Shown here in pieces: positions 23,213 through 31,918 of a stretch of 64,000 bases of DNA. Below the pieces are notes generated by a model. That model was not told the origin of the DNA, did not search any database, and worked only from the letters and a program-made list of their open reading frames with translations. Where the stretch lies: positions 84,917 through 148,916 of the forward strand of contig NZ_RHOA01000004.1 in NCBI RefSeq assembly GCF_003946545.1, given 5' to 3'. This DNA is from Levilactobacillus tangyuanensis (GTDB lineage Bacteria; Bacillota; Bacilli; Lactobacillales; Lactobacillaceae). Every line of letters begins with the position of its first letter. Within the stretch, counting starts at the first letter, position 1. Position numbers and translations under genes: made by a program.

Positions 23213-24526
23213 TTAGCTTAAATTAATCGTGGCATCAAAATTTTTGAAGTCATTGTCGTCGTCATAATCGTCCGTATCGTAACTCGCATCCCACTTTAAA
23301 CGAATGCTAGAAAGGTCGGACACGTCATCCAAGGTTGGCAGCAGAAAGTAAAGATCGCCGTCCGATTGCGTACCTGAATTCAAATCACCATCGAAGTCAT
23401 CACTATCCAGGGAATCAACATCAACCTGTTGGCCATCGTCAGTACTCAAGGTTGCTTGGGTTGGGTAGGCTGAGATATCACGGCCGGCATCGATGGACAT
23501 GTGGACCTTTACAACACCATTGAAATCCGACTTGTCCTTGCCGCTCCCTTGCGTGTAAACGCCGTCGGTTTTATAGAGCGTGACCTTGTCGATCGCAAAG
23601 GTCGATTGAGCCCAGTCCTCGGAATAATCCGTGGTAAAGTCTTGTTTGTCCGCAATGTCGATAGAACCGTCTCCGAGTTTAATCCGGTCGGATGAGCTTG
23701 AATCGCTTTCGTCGTCGGTGTCATCGGTTGAAGCATCGTCCCTCGCAGCGGGTTGAGTGGAACTATCTTGAGCAAGCGGCATGTCGCCTGTATACTCGGC
23801 GATTGGTCTCATCATCGCGGTCATCAGTAGCGACCCAACAATGAGGATTGTCCAGGTCCACCATTTCTTTTGCCAGGGTTTAACAACCTTCTTAGTATCA
23901 AAACGTTTTCCCAGCGCATTGGCCGGCTGAACAAACATCACGATAGCAATGATCGTGCCAAAGAATGGAATAAGGATTAACCATAAAAAGTGACCGGATC
24001 GATTAGTATCATGTAGTCGGCGAATTTCAGACGTCAAGTACATGACGGAGGTCAGGGTAAATATGAGTGAAATTAAAAATAAGAGCAATAACCAACCGTT
24101 CACGGCTCCTAGGCTCACGTGTTCAAGTGTTGAGGCCAGTGGAAACGAAACGATAAAATCTATGATAAATAGGGCCAAGAACTGCCACCAGAAGTCAGCG
24201 CGGCTCATTCGACCGGAAATCGTGAACATATCCTTGAAACCACGTTTAAACGATTTGACCAGGCCGGGCTTGTCAGGATGAGCAGTGTTGGTTACCGGTG
24301 AGATAACGGGGCCTGACTCTGAGTTGACGGTCGTCTCTGAATCAGAGCTGACCGAACTCTCTGACGCGGATCCAGCATCTGTTTCTGAAGTGGGTTCCAC
24401 CTCACTGTCTGGTTCGCTTGAAGAGTCCTGATAGGTGGGTTGTTCGGTCCCGCAGTACGGACAGAAACGGACATCTATCGGAATCGCCTTCCCACATTTT
24501 ACGCAAAATCGGTGTTCTTTAGTCAT
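23213..24526 (-). CDS. Zinc-ribbon and DUF805 membrane protein with acidic C-terminal domain
   Basis: The 437-residue protein has four parts: a zinc ribbon at 8-25 (two CxxC pairs, FCVKCG and FCPYCG); an acidic Ser/Thr/Glu linker (30-85); a DUF805 domain of about four helices (about 95-215) with the signature GRMSRADFWWQF and IRRLHDTNRSG; and after another helix and a Ser/Asp linker, an outside domain of about 145 residues (residues 290-437) resembling lipoprotein beta-domains (VTLYKTDGVYTQ, STDDGQQVDVDSLD). The zinc ribbon would be cytoplasmic. The function of DUF805 proteins is unknown. The ATG at 24526 follows GGGAGGAAG. The XRE gene upstream on the same strand may regulate it. Confidence 0.8.
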   Translation of the reverse strand: MTKEHRFCVKCGKAIPIDVRFCPYCGTEQPTYQDSSSEPDSEVEPTSETDAGSASESSVSSDSETTVNSESGPVISPVTNTAHPDKPGLVKSFKRGFKDMFTISGRMSRADFWWQFLALFIIDFIVSFPLASTLEHVSLGAVNGWLLLLFLISLIFTLTSVMYLTSEIRRLHDTNRSGHFLWLILIPFFGTIIAIVMFVQPANALGKRFDTKKVVKPWQKKWWTWTILIVGSLLMTAMMRPIAEYTGDMPLAQDSSTQPAARDDASTDDTDDESDSSSSDRIKLGDGSIDIADKQDFTTDYSEDWAQSTFAIDKVTLYKTDGVYTQGSGKDKSDFNGVVKVHMSIDAGRDISAYPTQATLSTDDGQQVDVDSLDSDDFDGDLNSGTQSDGDLYFLLPTLDDVSDLSSIRLKWDASYDTDDYDDDNDFKNFDATINLS

Positions 24527-24637
24527 TTTCTTCCTCCCAAAATAGGTGTTCAGCTTTTAAAGTCATCAGTTTTGGACGCATAACTCGGTTTGCTGGTTTT
24601 GCTGTTATCACTATTTAAGAGAATGAATGATGAGACA

Positions 24638-24679
24638 AGTCATGCGTCGACCGCACTCCGAAAGGGTCAACGCATGACT
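24638..24679. repeat. 15-bp inverted repeat between the XRE and DUF805 genes
   Basis: AGTCATGCGTCGACC (24638-24652) pairs with GGTCAACGCATGACT (24665-24679) with one G-T. There is no proper T-run on either side, so it is either a degenerate terminator of the XRE gene or an operator/processing hairpin. Confidence 0.6.
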
Positions 24680-24697
24680 AAGTTTTATCGTTGATTG

Positions 24698-25057
24698 TTA
24701 CTGGTGTAATGGGCGCTTCCAGAAGATCGTCGATATGGCGACCCGTAGCTGTTCTCTTTCAATTTCCGTCAGTTCTTCGCCACCATAGGTTAGCAGCCCT
24801 TGATGATCTTGTAGGAATTTCTGTAAATCATGAGAACTACTGGGTTGTGAGGGGGCTTGATTATCGTGGCGACCCAATAAATCGTCCAATGTCACACCGA
24901 AAAAGGTGGCCAGATGAAGCATCATGTCATAACTCGGTTCCGATTGGTGGGTCTCCCAACTGGCAACGGTTTGCTGGGAAACCTTCAATAAGTCAGCGAG
25001 TTCTCGTTGACTTAGCTTGAGTTGCTTTCTTAATTCCTTGATGCGATTGGCTAACAT
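24698..25057 (-). CDS. XRE family transcriptional regulator
   Basis: The 119-residue protein begins with a Cro/CI helix-turn-helix (3-60: IKELRKQLKLSQRELADLL, VSQQTVASWETHQSEPSYD), the last part being the recognition helix region. The C-terminal half (about 65-119) is a short helical tail (LTYGGEELTEIEREQLRVAI) seen in many stand-alone Firmicute XRE proteins. It would bind DNA as a dimer. Neighbours on the same strand are the DUF805 gene downstream and, upstream, the EAL gene reading toward it after a terminator. The ribosome site is weak (GGGGG). Target genes are unknown. Confidence 0.85.
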   Translation of the reverse strand: MLANRIKELRKQLKLSQRELADLLKVSQQTVASWETHQSEPSYDMMLHLATFFGVTLDDLLGRHDNQAPSQPSSSHDLQKFLQDHQGLLTYGGEELTEIEREQLRVAISTIFWKRPLHQ

Positions 25058-25202
25058 AAGAACCCCCTAAGAAATAACCATACCATGATTAGTGGCGGTT
25101 TTAATGGTTTACTATGAACATGCGTAAAACTAATTATATGACAGGCTATCGTGGTATTAAATAACAACATAATGTAGTAAGTAACTTTTAACATAAAAAG
25201 CA

Positions 25203-25268
25203 TCTGTTCCCTTTAAGCGTTGTCAACCGGTCATTTTGGTTGGCAATGATAAAAGGACAGATGTTTTT
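25203..25268. terminator. Bidirectional terminator beside the EAL gene
   Basis: A long interrupted stem pairs CATCTGT with ACAGATG and TTGTCAACC with GGTTGGCAA; both ends carry A/T runs. On the minus strand it directly follows the EAL stop codon. Confidence 0.7.
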
Positions 25269-25954
25269 TATCGTTGGTTTCTTAACAGGTCTTCCGGTAG
25301 CGGATGCGGCTTACCGTAGTACCAGCCTTGGCGATTAGGAATACCGAGCTGATTAGCCAGGTCGTGATCGGTCTTGGTTTCAACCCCCTCAAGAATGAAG
25401 CGTAGGCGGTATTGTTGGGCAATTTTTAACCAGAAATGAAGAGCGGGTTGAATTTCTGTTTCCCGATGGGCTTCACGGAAATTTTGTAAGGGAAACTTCA
25501 ATTCGCTGACAGCCGATAGAAGGGGTTCTAAGTGCTCGTAAGTATTGAGACCGGTTCCCACATCGTCTAGGCTGAGCTGAATGCCATGGTCGTCGAAGTA
25601 ATGAATCTGCTCACTGAGTTGCCGTTCGGTGACGGGATGGGCGGTAGGTTCCTCTGTGACCTCTAGAACTAGATTAATTGGGTAGATGGCGCGTTGGGCC
25701 TGAATGATGGCCTGAGCCATGCTTCGATCTAGGAATTGGTGTTCATTGACATTGAACGACAGCGACCCCACCTTCAGCTGTAATTGCTGGGCCGCTTGCT
25801 CAATTAAGCGGGCTTCATCATCCACCGCGATTCCCGTTGTAGCGGTGGGGGTCAGCCATTGTCCTGACTGTTTTTGCCGGAGAAGAAGTTCGTACCCAAT
25901 CACGCTGTCATTGATGGCATCGACTTGCGGTTGAATAAAATAGCGATAGGTCAT
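25268..25954 (-). CDS. EAL-domain protein (cyclic-di-GMP phosphodiesterase or receptor)
   Basis: The ATG at 25954 is nine bases after GGGAGG; the ATG three codons upstream touches that site. The 228-residue product is a bare EAL domain. Metal and substrate residues largely remain: Glu22 (YELLLR, variant of EAL), Asn70, Glu98 and Glu101 (LEVTE), Asp130-Asp131 (LDDVGTG), Lys153, Glu189 (LEGVE) and Gln209 (RQGWYYGKP). Two deviations are DDVGTG for DDFGTG and LKFP for LKID. It is probably an active hydrolase of cyclic-di-GMP to pGpG, but receptor-only function is possible. It is divergent from the GGDEF gene 292 bases away, implying a shared signalling unit. Confidence 0.88.
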   Translation of the reverse strand: MTYRYFIQPQVDAINDSVIGYELLLRQKQSGQWLTPTATTGIAVDDEARLIEQAAQQLQLKVGSLSFNVNEHQFLDRSMAQAIIQAQRAIYPINLVLEVTEEPTAHPVTERQLSEQIHYFDDHGIQLSLDDVGTGLNTYEHLEPLLSAVSELKFPLQNFREAHRETEIQPALHFWLKIAQQYRLRFILEGVETKTDHDLANQLGIPNRQGWYYGKPHPLPEDLLRNQR

Positions 25955-26081
25955 TCTGAACATCCTCCCAACTTAATACTTATGTCTATCATACTTTAAT
26001 AGGCAGAAATAAAATAGTGACATCTTGAAGAAATCGATGGTAAAATGAGCACCCCAGTTGGCAAAATGAGTAACAGATTAG

Positions 26082-26109
26082 TTTATCTGGAAAACTCGTG
26101 CATTATAAT
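26082..26109 (+). promoter_or_regulatory. Promoter of the GGDEF gene
   Basis: TTTATC and a perfect TATAAT are 16 bases apart. The leader is about 130 bases and includes a CCACA/TGTGG and a GACC/GGTC pair; no cyclic-di-GMP riboswitch consensus was seen. Confidence 0.5.
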
Positions 26110-26246
26110 TAGGGTTGTTTTATAGTTAAAGTAAGCGTCCAGATAGCCACAATTGTCAATGTGGTAAATCACTATTAGGATAATTCAATACGGGACCACT
26201 TTAAAAGGTCACTTAATAATCTATCTACAGTAAGGAGCATGATGAG

Positions 26247-27371
26247 ATGGCTTGGTCAGTTTGGCTAGTACCGCCAATCATTACCAGCGTGTTCTTTGTC
26301 CTTGGGGTCATTACCCTTTATTGGTCAATCTTCAACTGGGTTACCGCGCGGGTTCAGGCACATCATGAACCGAACACGGTTAAAAAAATTCAAGTCGCCA
26401 TTGGGACGGCGTGTGCCGTCGTTTCGATTTTTGCGTTACAAGTCATTGTTCGTGGCAGCCATCTGGCATGGACCTTCACCAATTTTCAATTACTGCTACT
26501 AATCTTTGTGGCTTACTTCCTTCAATTACGGATTCCCTATTGGGTCATTCTTATTTCCGGGGTAGGCTTCATGGTCCTTAATGGCAATGTGTCGGCACCG
26601 TTGTCGTGGGTCTATACGATTGTCTTCGTGTTGTTCTATGTCGTGTCGTATCGACAGAGCTTAAAGCTCAATCGTTGGCCGTTTGCACGGTATATGGCGA
26701 TTGCCCTGGTGTTCGCGCTAGTTCTTTGGTTTTTGGTTAAGCAACGTTATAGCCTGAGCTGGGGCAACTATGTGACGGAAATTGCCGACTATGCTTTATT
26801 GGCAGCACTGATGTACGGCTACTTTATCATTCAAAACAAGGACCGCCGCATCAAGGACCGCCTGTTCCAATCGGCCAACTGGGATGCCTTAACTCATGTC
26901 CAAAATTACGCGGCGTTTGACCGGGCCATTGGCTATCAATTCCAGCAAAGCTTGGAACACGACCATGACTTGTCGATGATTATGTTTGATATCGATCACT
27001 TCAAGCGAGTCAATGATGGCTATGGGCATTTGGCCGGGGATGAGGTCCTGAAGCAGGTGGCTTCGCAGGTCACCGACGTCTTACAAAGTCTGGACCCTAG
27101 TCTAATTCTTTATCGAACCGGTGGGGAAGAGTTTAATATTATCTTGCCAGGGTATGACCTGGAGCAAACGCGACCAATCGCTGGTCAGGTCTTCCATGGG
27201 GTTCAACATCTGGTGGTTACGTACAATGAAATTGATATTCAGGTCAGTATTTCAGTCGGGGTTTCTCGACTGGTTGAGACGGATCACAATCCCTTGGACT
27301 TTTACAAGCGGGTGGATGCAAATCTCTATCATTCAAAACAGAATGGTCGGCAACAGATTACGGTTGCTTAA
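26247..27371 (+). CDS. Membrane diguanylate cyclase (GGDEF domain)
   Basis: The 374-residue protein has about seven N-terminal membrane helices (10-195) and a C-terminal GGDEF domain (about 208-374). The active-site loop reads RTGGEEF at residues 290-296; the metal-binding FDIDHFKRVND (247-257) and the GHLAGDEVL helix are intact, so it should make cyclic-di-GMP from two GTP. The product-inhibition I-site (RxxD five residues before GGEEF) is absent: the stretch reads QSLD. The membrane part is not a named sensor domain. The start ATG follows AAGGAG. It is paired head-to-head with the EAL gene. Confidence 0.9.
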   Translation: MAWSVWLVPPIITSVFFVLGVITLYWSIFNWVTARVQAHHEPNTVKKIQVAIGTACAVVSIFALQVIVRGSHLAWTFTNFQLLLLIFVAYFLQLRIPYWVILISGVGFMVLNGNVSAPLSWVYTIVFVLFYVVSYRQSLKLNRWPFARYMAIALVFALVLWFLVKQRYSLSWGNYVTEIADYALLAALMYGYFIIQNKDRRIKDRLFQSANWDALTHVQNYAAFDRAIGYQFQQSLEHDHDLSMIMFDIDHFKRVNDGYGHLAGDEVLKQVASQVTDVLQSLDPSLILYRTGGEEFNIILPGYDLEQTRPIAGQVFHGVQHLVVTYNEIDIQVSISVGVSRLVETDHNPLDFYKRVDANLYHSKQNGRQQITVA

Positions 27372-27461
27372 TGCTCGGTGTTTTTACGTGTTTTTATAAT
27401 AAAAATAGTGTAAACTAACGACAAGTTAAGTTGAACGGCTTAGCAGAATGGAGCGATCAAC

Positions 27462-27665
27462 GTGATCTTTTGGTTATTAGCACTATTTTTATTGTTTCCC
27501 GTTCTCCGGATTGTTTTCGGATTGGGTGGCTGGTTGTTGGGCCTACTAGGAACCCTGATTGTTGGGGCAATTGTCCTCGTCGCCTTTGCAGCTTTCTTCT
27601 GGGTTTTTATCGCCGCCGCGTTAGTATTTGGTGGCCTGTGGATCTCACGATCCCTCTTAAGTTAA
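27462..27665 (+). CDS. Small hydrophobic membrane protein (67 aa)
   Basis: A GTG start at 27462 behind GGAGCG encodes 67 residues, almost wholly hydrophobic, forming two or possibly three helices (MIFWLLALFLLFPVLRIVF, WLLGLLGTLIVGAIVLVAF, FWVFIAAALVFGGLWI). A short GLGGW turn separates the first two. No charged residues other than two Arg are present, so it is a membrane-embedded peptide. It stands alone between the GGDEF gene and a perfect terminator; TATAAT-like boxes lie around 27397-27415. Function unknown. Confidence 0.65.
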   Translation: MIFWLLALFLLFPVLRIVFGLGGWLLGLLGTLIVGAIVLVAFAAFFWVFIAAALVFGGLWISRSLLS

Positions 27666-27670
27666 AATCA

Positions 27671-27700
27671 AAAGCGAATGGCACAGCCATTCGCTTTTTT
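27671..27700. terminator. Bidirectional terminator
   Basis: AAAGCGAATGGC pairs perfectly with GCCATTCGCTTT around ACA, with T-runs on both strands; it serves the small gene and the convergent gene at 27707. Confidence 0.9.
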
Positions 27701-27706
27701 CGTGAC

Positions 27707-28036
27707 CTATTCAAAAGAGATTTCCACCAGATAGGTGTGTTCGGATGGAATATGACTGGTTGTAATCCAGACCTGCTGGTAGTCTAGCTTGGAACTGCTG
27801 GTCAAGTCGAAGAAGTCGTTGAGCAGGTCGCCATTCTTCGCTAGGAAGTCTTCGTTCATCAGATTCACTTGTAAGTGGTTAACCGGGAAATAGAGATCTG
27901 CGTTGGCGACGGTGACCGTATCGGGGACACCGACCGCGATGACATTGCTATTCCGGCGTTTGATAAACGTCATTTCCGGTTGATGCCGATGGATATAGGT
28001 TAAGACGTTATAGATTGAATCAGAGTTACTCGCCAC
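27707..28036 (-). CDS. Conserved-looking hypothetical protein (109 aa)
   Basis: A GTG start at 28036, ten bases after GGGAG, gives 109 residues with no signal peptide, membrane span or recognised domain. The sequence looks like a small alpha/beta cytosolic protein (IYNVLTYIHRHQPEMTFIK, VIAVGVPDTVTVANADLYF, LVEISFE). It is a single gene, convergent with the 67-residue membrane protein and divergent from the ABC exporter, whose promoter lies 80 bases upstream. No function is proposed. Confidence 0.65.
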   Translation of the reverse strand: MASNSDSIYNVLTYIHRHQPEMTFIKRRNSNVIAVGVPDTVTVANADLYFPVNHLQVNLMNEDFLAKNGDLLNDFFDLTSSSKLDYQQVWITTSHIPSEHTYLVEISFE

Positions 28037-28117
28037 AATTCTCTAGCTCCCTTCGATGCTTACATTGTAACAAAAACTGGTCGCATTACCAGTGACTGAT
28101 GATTGGGTCTTCATTGA

Positions 28118-28145
28118 TTGCAAAAGAAAGTCAGTTGGGTATAAT
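28118..28145 (+). promoter_or_regulatory. Promoter of the ABC exporter operon
   Basis: TTGCAA and TATAAT are separated by 16 bases, about 63 bases before the first start codon. Confidence 0.7.
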
Positions 28146-28207
28146 TATCGCATATGCTTTTTATTAAATAAGACAATGAAATAAGAGAGAAAGAAGGCCA
28201 AAATCAA

Positions 28208-29941
28208 ATGATACGACTAGCCCGTAAACACCTTGACTGGTGGGCGGTTATCCTGGCGGTTGTGTTCATGATCGTCCAGGTATCCTGTGATCTTTCCTTA
28301 CCGACGTTAACCTCGGATATTATCGATAAGGGGATTGCCACGAATGATATTGCCTACATCTGGCGCACTGGGGGCAAAATGCTCCTGCTGAGTTTTATTG
28401 GTGTCCTGGGGGCGGCCGGCAATGTTTACTTTGCGGCCACTCAATCCCAGAAGATGGGGCAACGCATCCGGTCCGGCATTTTTAAGAAGGTCACGTTTTC
28501 ATCAACCGAGGAATTTGAAACGGTTGGGAATGCTTCCTTGATTACGCGAACCACTAACGACGTTGTCCAGATTCAAAATGTCATGGTGCAGATGCTGCGA
28601 ATGATGTTGATGGCACCCATCATGTTAGTGGGTGCGGGCGTGTTGGCCTACGTTAAGAGTCCACGCCTAACGGTGGTCTTCTTGGTTGCATTGCCCGTGC
28701 TGGCCGCCTTTACCGGGGTCATTATGTACTTTGCCGTGCCACTCTTTAAGAGCCTCCAAAAGAAGATTGATCGGATTAACCTCATCTTCCGGGAAGGATT
28801 AACGGGGGTTCGGGTTATTCGGGCCTTCAATCAAGATGAATTCGAACAGGATCGTTTCGAGAAATCCAACCGAGACTACACGCAGACCGGGATCAAGGTC
28901 TTTATGATTGTTTCCCTGATGTTCCCAATTATTACTTTAATTATTAGTGGCACCAACATTGGGATCGTTTGGTATGGGGGTCAATTGATTTCCAGCCAAG
29001 CCATGGAAGTGGGTAATTTAGTTGCCTTCATGACTTATGCGACTCAGATTCTGATTAGCTTCATGATGGTTTCCATGGTGTTTGTGTTCGTGCCACGGGC
29101 CCAGGCCTCGGCCGCCCGGATTAACGAAGTCATGGATCTTAAATCAAAGATTAACGATGCTGACCAACCGGTCGATTTTGACCACAGCCAGGCTAGTCTA
29201 AGCTTTGAACACGTTAACTTCCGGTACACTGGCGCCGAAGAACTGGCGTTGGCCGATGTTAACTTTTCGGCCAAGGCGGGGCAAACGGTCGCCATCATTG
29301 GGGGAACCGGTTCGGGTAAGTCGACCTTGGTTAACCTGATTCCCCGCCTGTTTGACCCCGAAAGTGGCCAAATTATGGTTGATGGGTCGCCATTGCCGGC
29401 CGTCAGCCAGGCCGATCTGCACGCGGCCATTTCAATCACGCAACAGCAAGCGGTCCTGTTTTCTGGGACGATCCGGACCAATATGGTCTATGGGATGGCG
29501 GACGCGAGCGATGATCAAATCTGGCACGCACTCGACATTGCCCAAGCAACGGACTTCGTTAAGGAGGCTGGTGGCTTGGATGCCGTGGTCGAACAGAATG
29601 GGGATAACTTCTCGGGTGGTCAACGACAACGGTTAGTCATTGCGCGAACCATCTTGAAGTAGGCAAGTGTTTACATTTTCGATGATTCCTTCTCGGCTTT
29701 GGACTTTAAGACGGACGCCGCCTTACGGGAAGCCCTTAAGACTGATGACCAAGTGAACCAAGGCGTCACGGTCATCGTTGCCCAACGGGTTTCCACGGTG
29801 GCCAACGCCGACCTGATCCTCGTGATCGATGGTGGACGGATTGTCGGCCAAGGGACTCACGATGAACTGAAAGAAACGAACAAGACCTACCAGGAAATTC
29901 TGGAGTCTCAACTCCGAAAGGGGGATGTGATCGATGCGTAA
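28208..29941 (+). pseudogene. ABC exporter half-transporter, interrupted by an in-frame amber stop
   Basis: One continuous frame of 577 codons encodes a type IV ABC exporter subunit: six-helix membrane domain (about 10-300), Walker A GGTGSGKST (about 364-372), signature FSGGQRQRL (about 470). It is then interrupted by TAG at 29660-29662 (Ile-Leu-Lys-stop), directly before Walker B. The same frame resumes with ASVYIFDDSFSALD, including the Walker B Asp and a non-catalytic Asp in place of Glu, as in the degenerate subunit of LmrCD/BmrCD-type pairs, then the switch-His region. A single AAG-to-TAG change explains it. The separate pieces are 28208-29662 and a leftover of about 80-93 codons ending at 29941. 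Without Walker B the pair should not pump unless the codon is read through. Confidence 0.85.
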
Positions 29942-31766
29942 TGGACGCGGTGCTGCAACGAAGCAGCGACCTCAAAGCTTTTGGCGGACCACATTCCGTC
30001 TCTTCCGGTACATGAAGCACTGGTTGCCCGGGATCTCACTGGTCTTGGTCTTAGCCACGGTAGCGGTTATTTTACAAATCCGGACGCCTAAGATCTTAGG
30101 GAAGGCAACCACGGAACTTTTCAAGGGCGTGATGAAGGGGCAAGCCGAGCTGAAGGCGGGGCTGCCAATTCACAATCTGCCTGTGAACTTTGACAAGATT
30201 GGCCACATTCTATTGATCGTTGGGGTCATGTATGCCGGGGCAGCCGTCTTTAATGTCATTCAGTCCATCATCATGAACTGGATTTCCCAAAAGGTGGTTT
30301 ACCAACTGCGCCGGGACTTGAAAGAGAAGATGAAGGTTCTGCCAATCAGTTACTACGATAGCCATAGTAACGGGGACCTGATGTCGCGGATGGCTAACGA
30401 TATGGATAACATTGGTGGGACGTTACAACAGACGCTCTCACAATTGGTGACCAGTGTCCTGACGTTCTTTGGGGTCCTCTACATGATGCTCACCATTAGT
30501 GGCTGGCTCACCTTAGTCGCGTTGGTTTCCGTGCCCTTGAGTCTCCTCGTGGTGATGTTGGTTGCTCCGCGGTCACAGAAGTTTTTCGCCGGGCAACAAA
30601 AGAACCTGGGTCTATTGAACAACACGGTTGAAGAAACTTACGCGGGTCATACCGTTGTGAAGACCTTCAACCGCGAACAGGCCACACAGGAACAATTCGA
30701 AGAGCACAACCAGAAATATTATCAATCAGCCTGGAAGGCGCAATTTGTTTCCAGCTTGATCTTTCCACTGATGAACTTCGTTAAGAACCTGGATTACCTG
30801 GCGGTCGCCGTGATTGGTGGGATTCAAGTGGCCAATGGCCAAGTGAGCTTGGGGAACGTGCAGGCATTCCTGCAATACACGAACCAATTTTCACAACCCA
30901 TCACGCAGATGGCCAACCTGACCAACACGATTCAAGCCACAATTGCCTCGGCCGAACGGATCTTTGCCGTTCTCGATGAGGGGGAAATGCCGGCGAGTGA
31001 AACCGTGACTGAAAAGGCTGATACGGCTAACATCTTGGAATTTGACGATGTTAGCTTCCAATACGTTGATGACACGCCATTGATTGCCGACTTTAACTTA
31101 AAGGTTAAGCCGGGGGAAATGGTCGCCATCGTTGGGCCGACCGGTGCCGGGAAGACTACGATTATTAACCTGCTTGAACGTTTCTATGACGTTAAGGGCG
31201 GGGAGATTCGGTTCCAAGGCCAGAATACCAAGCAATTATCCCGAAACGATTTACGGAAACATTTTGCGATGGTTCTGCAGGATACCTGGCTCTTCACGGG
31301 TTCGATTTTTGACAACATCAAGTATGGTCGTGAGGATGCTACCGATGACGACGTGTACGCGGCGGCTAAAGCAGCTCATGCGGATACCTTCATTCGGCAA
31401 CTGCCTGATGGTTATGATACGGTGTTGAATGAGGCCGCAACCAATATTTCCCAAGGCCAACGGCAATTGTTGACGATTGCCCGGGCCTTCGTTGCCGATC
31501 CGGATGTTTTAATCCTGGATGAGGCCACGAGTTCTGTGGATACACGGACTGAAATGCTGATTCAAAAGGCCATGGAAAGTCTCCTGGCCGGTCGGACCAG
31601 CTTCGTGGTTGCGCACCGACTGTCAACGATTCAAAATGCCGAGAACATTGTGGTGATGAACCACGGGCATATTGTTGAAACCGGGAACCACGATAGCTTA
31701 TTGGCGGCGGATGGGTTCTACGCGGACCTGTACAACAGTCAATTTAAGGGAAACAACTTAGCTTAA
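29934..31766 (+). CDS. ABC exporter half-transporter, catalytic partner (multidrug type)
   Basis: The 610-residue protein has a six-helix membrane domain (about 28-330) and a nucleotide-binding domain with Walker A GPTGAGKTT (about 400-408), Q-loop VLQDTWLF, signature ISQGQRQLL (a variant of LSGGQ), and Walker B VLILDEATSSVD with the catalytic Glu, then H-loop AHRLST. Canonical Glu here and Asp in the partner, with the normal signature in the partner and the altered one here, is the arrangement expected of heterodimeric drug exporters such as LmrCD and BmrCD. It overlaps the end of the first subunit frame by 8 bases. Because that subunit carries an amber stop, this one may be partnerless. Confidence 0.9.
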   Translation: MRNGRGAATKQRPQSFWRTTFRLFRYMKHWLPGISLVLVLATVAVILQIRTPKILGKATTELFKGVMKGQAELKAGLPIHNLPVNFDKIGHILLIVGVMYAGAAVFNVIQSIIMNWISQKVVYQLRRDLKEKMKVLPISYYDSHSNGDLMSRMANDMDNIGGTLQQTLSQLVTSVLTFFGVLYMMLTISGWLTLVALVSVPLSLLVVMLVAPRSQKFFAGQQKNLGLLNNTVEETYAGHTVVKTFNREQATQEQFEEHNQKYYQSAWKAQFVSSLIFPLMNFVKNLDYLAVAVIGGIQVANGQVSLGNVQAFLQYTNQFSQPITQMANLTNTIQATIASAERIFAVLDEGEMPASETVTEKADTANILEFDDVSFQYVDDTPLIADFNLKVKPGEMVAIVGPTGAGKTTIINLLERFYDVKGGEIRFQGQNTKQLSRNDLRKHFAMVLQDTWLFTGSIFDNIKYGREDATDDDVYAAAKAAHADTFIRQLPDGYDTVLNEAATNISQGQRQLLTIARAFVADPDVLILDEATSSVDTRTEMLIQKAMESLLAGRTSFVVAHRLSTIQNAENIVVMNHGHIVETGNHDSLLAADGFYADLYNSQFKGNNLA

Positions 31767-31918
31767 ACTGATCATGATGGATTGTGAGGCGTTTGCTGGC
31801 CGTGAGACCGCAGCACCGCGCAATCTATTTTTTTATAATCGAACGAATTTTAACCGTAAATAGCTGGCAGGTTGGCCTGGGTAAGCTACAATAGAAGACA
31901 GAGAGAGGGCGTGTTGGT

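Noticed and set aside
26110..26246. A cyclic-di-GMP riboswitch in the GGDEF leader
   Set aside because: The leader has only two short hairpins and none of the conserved GEMM-I or GEMM-II core bases.
29642..29680. Programmed readthrough or pyrrolysine at the amber codon of the ABC gene
   Set aside because: No readthrough context or downstream stem is evident and lactobacilli have no pyrrolysine system; a plain nonsense mutation is simpler.
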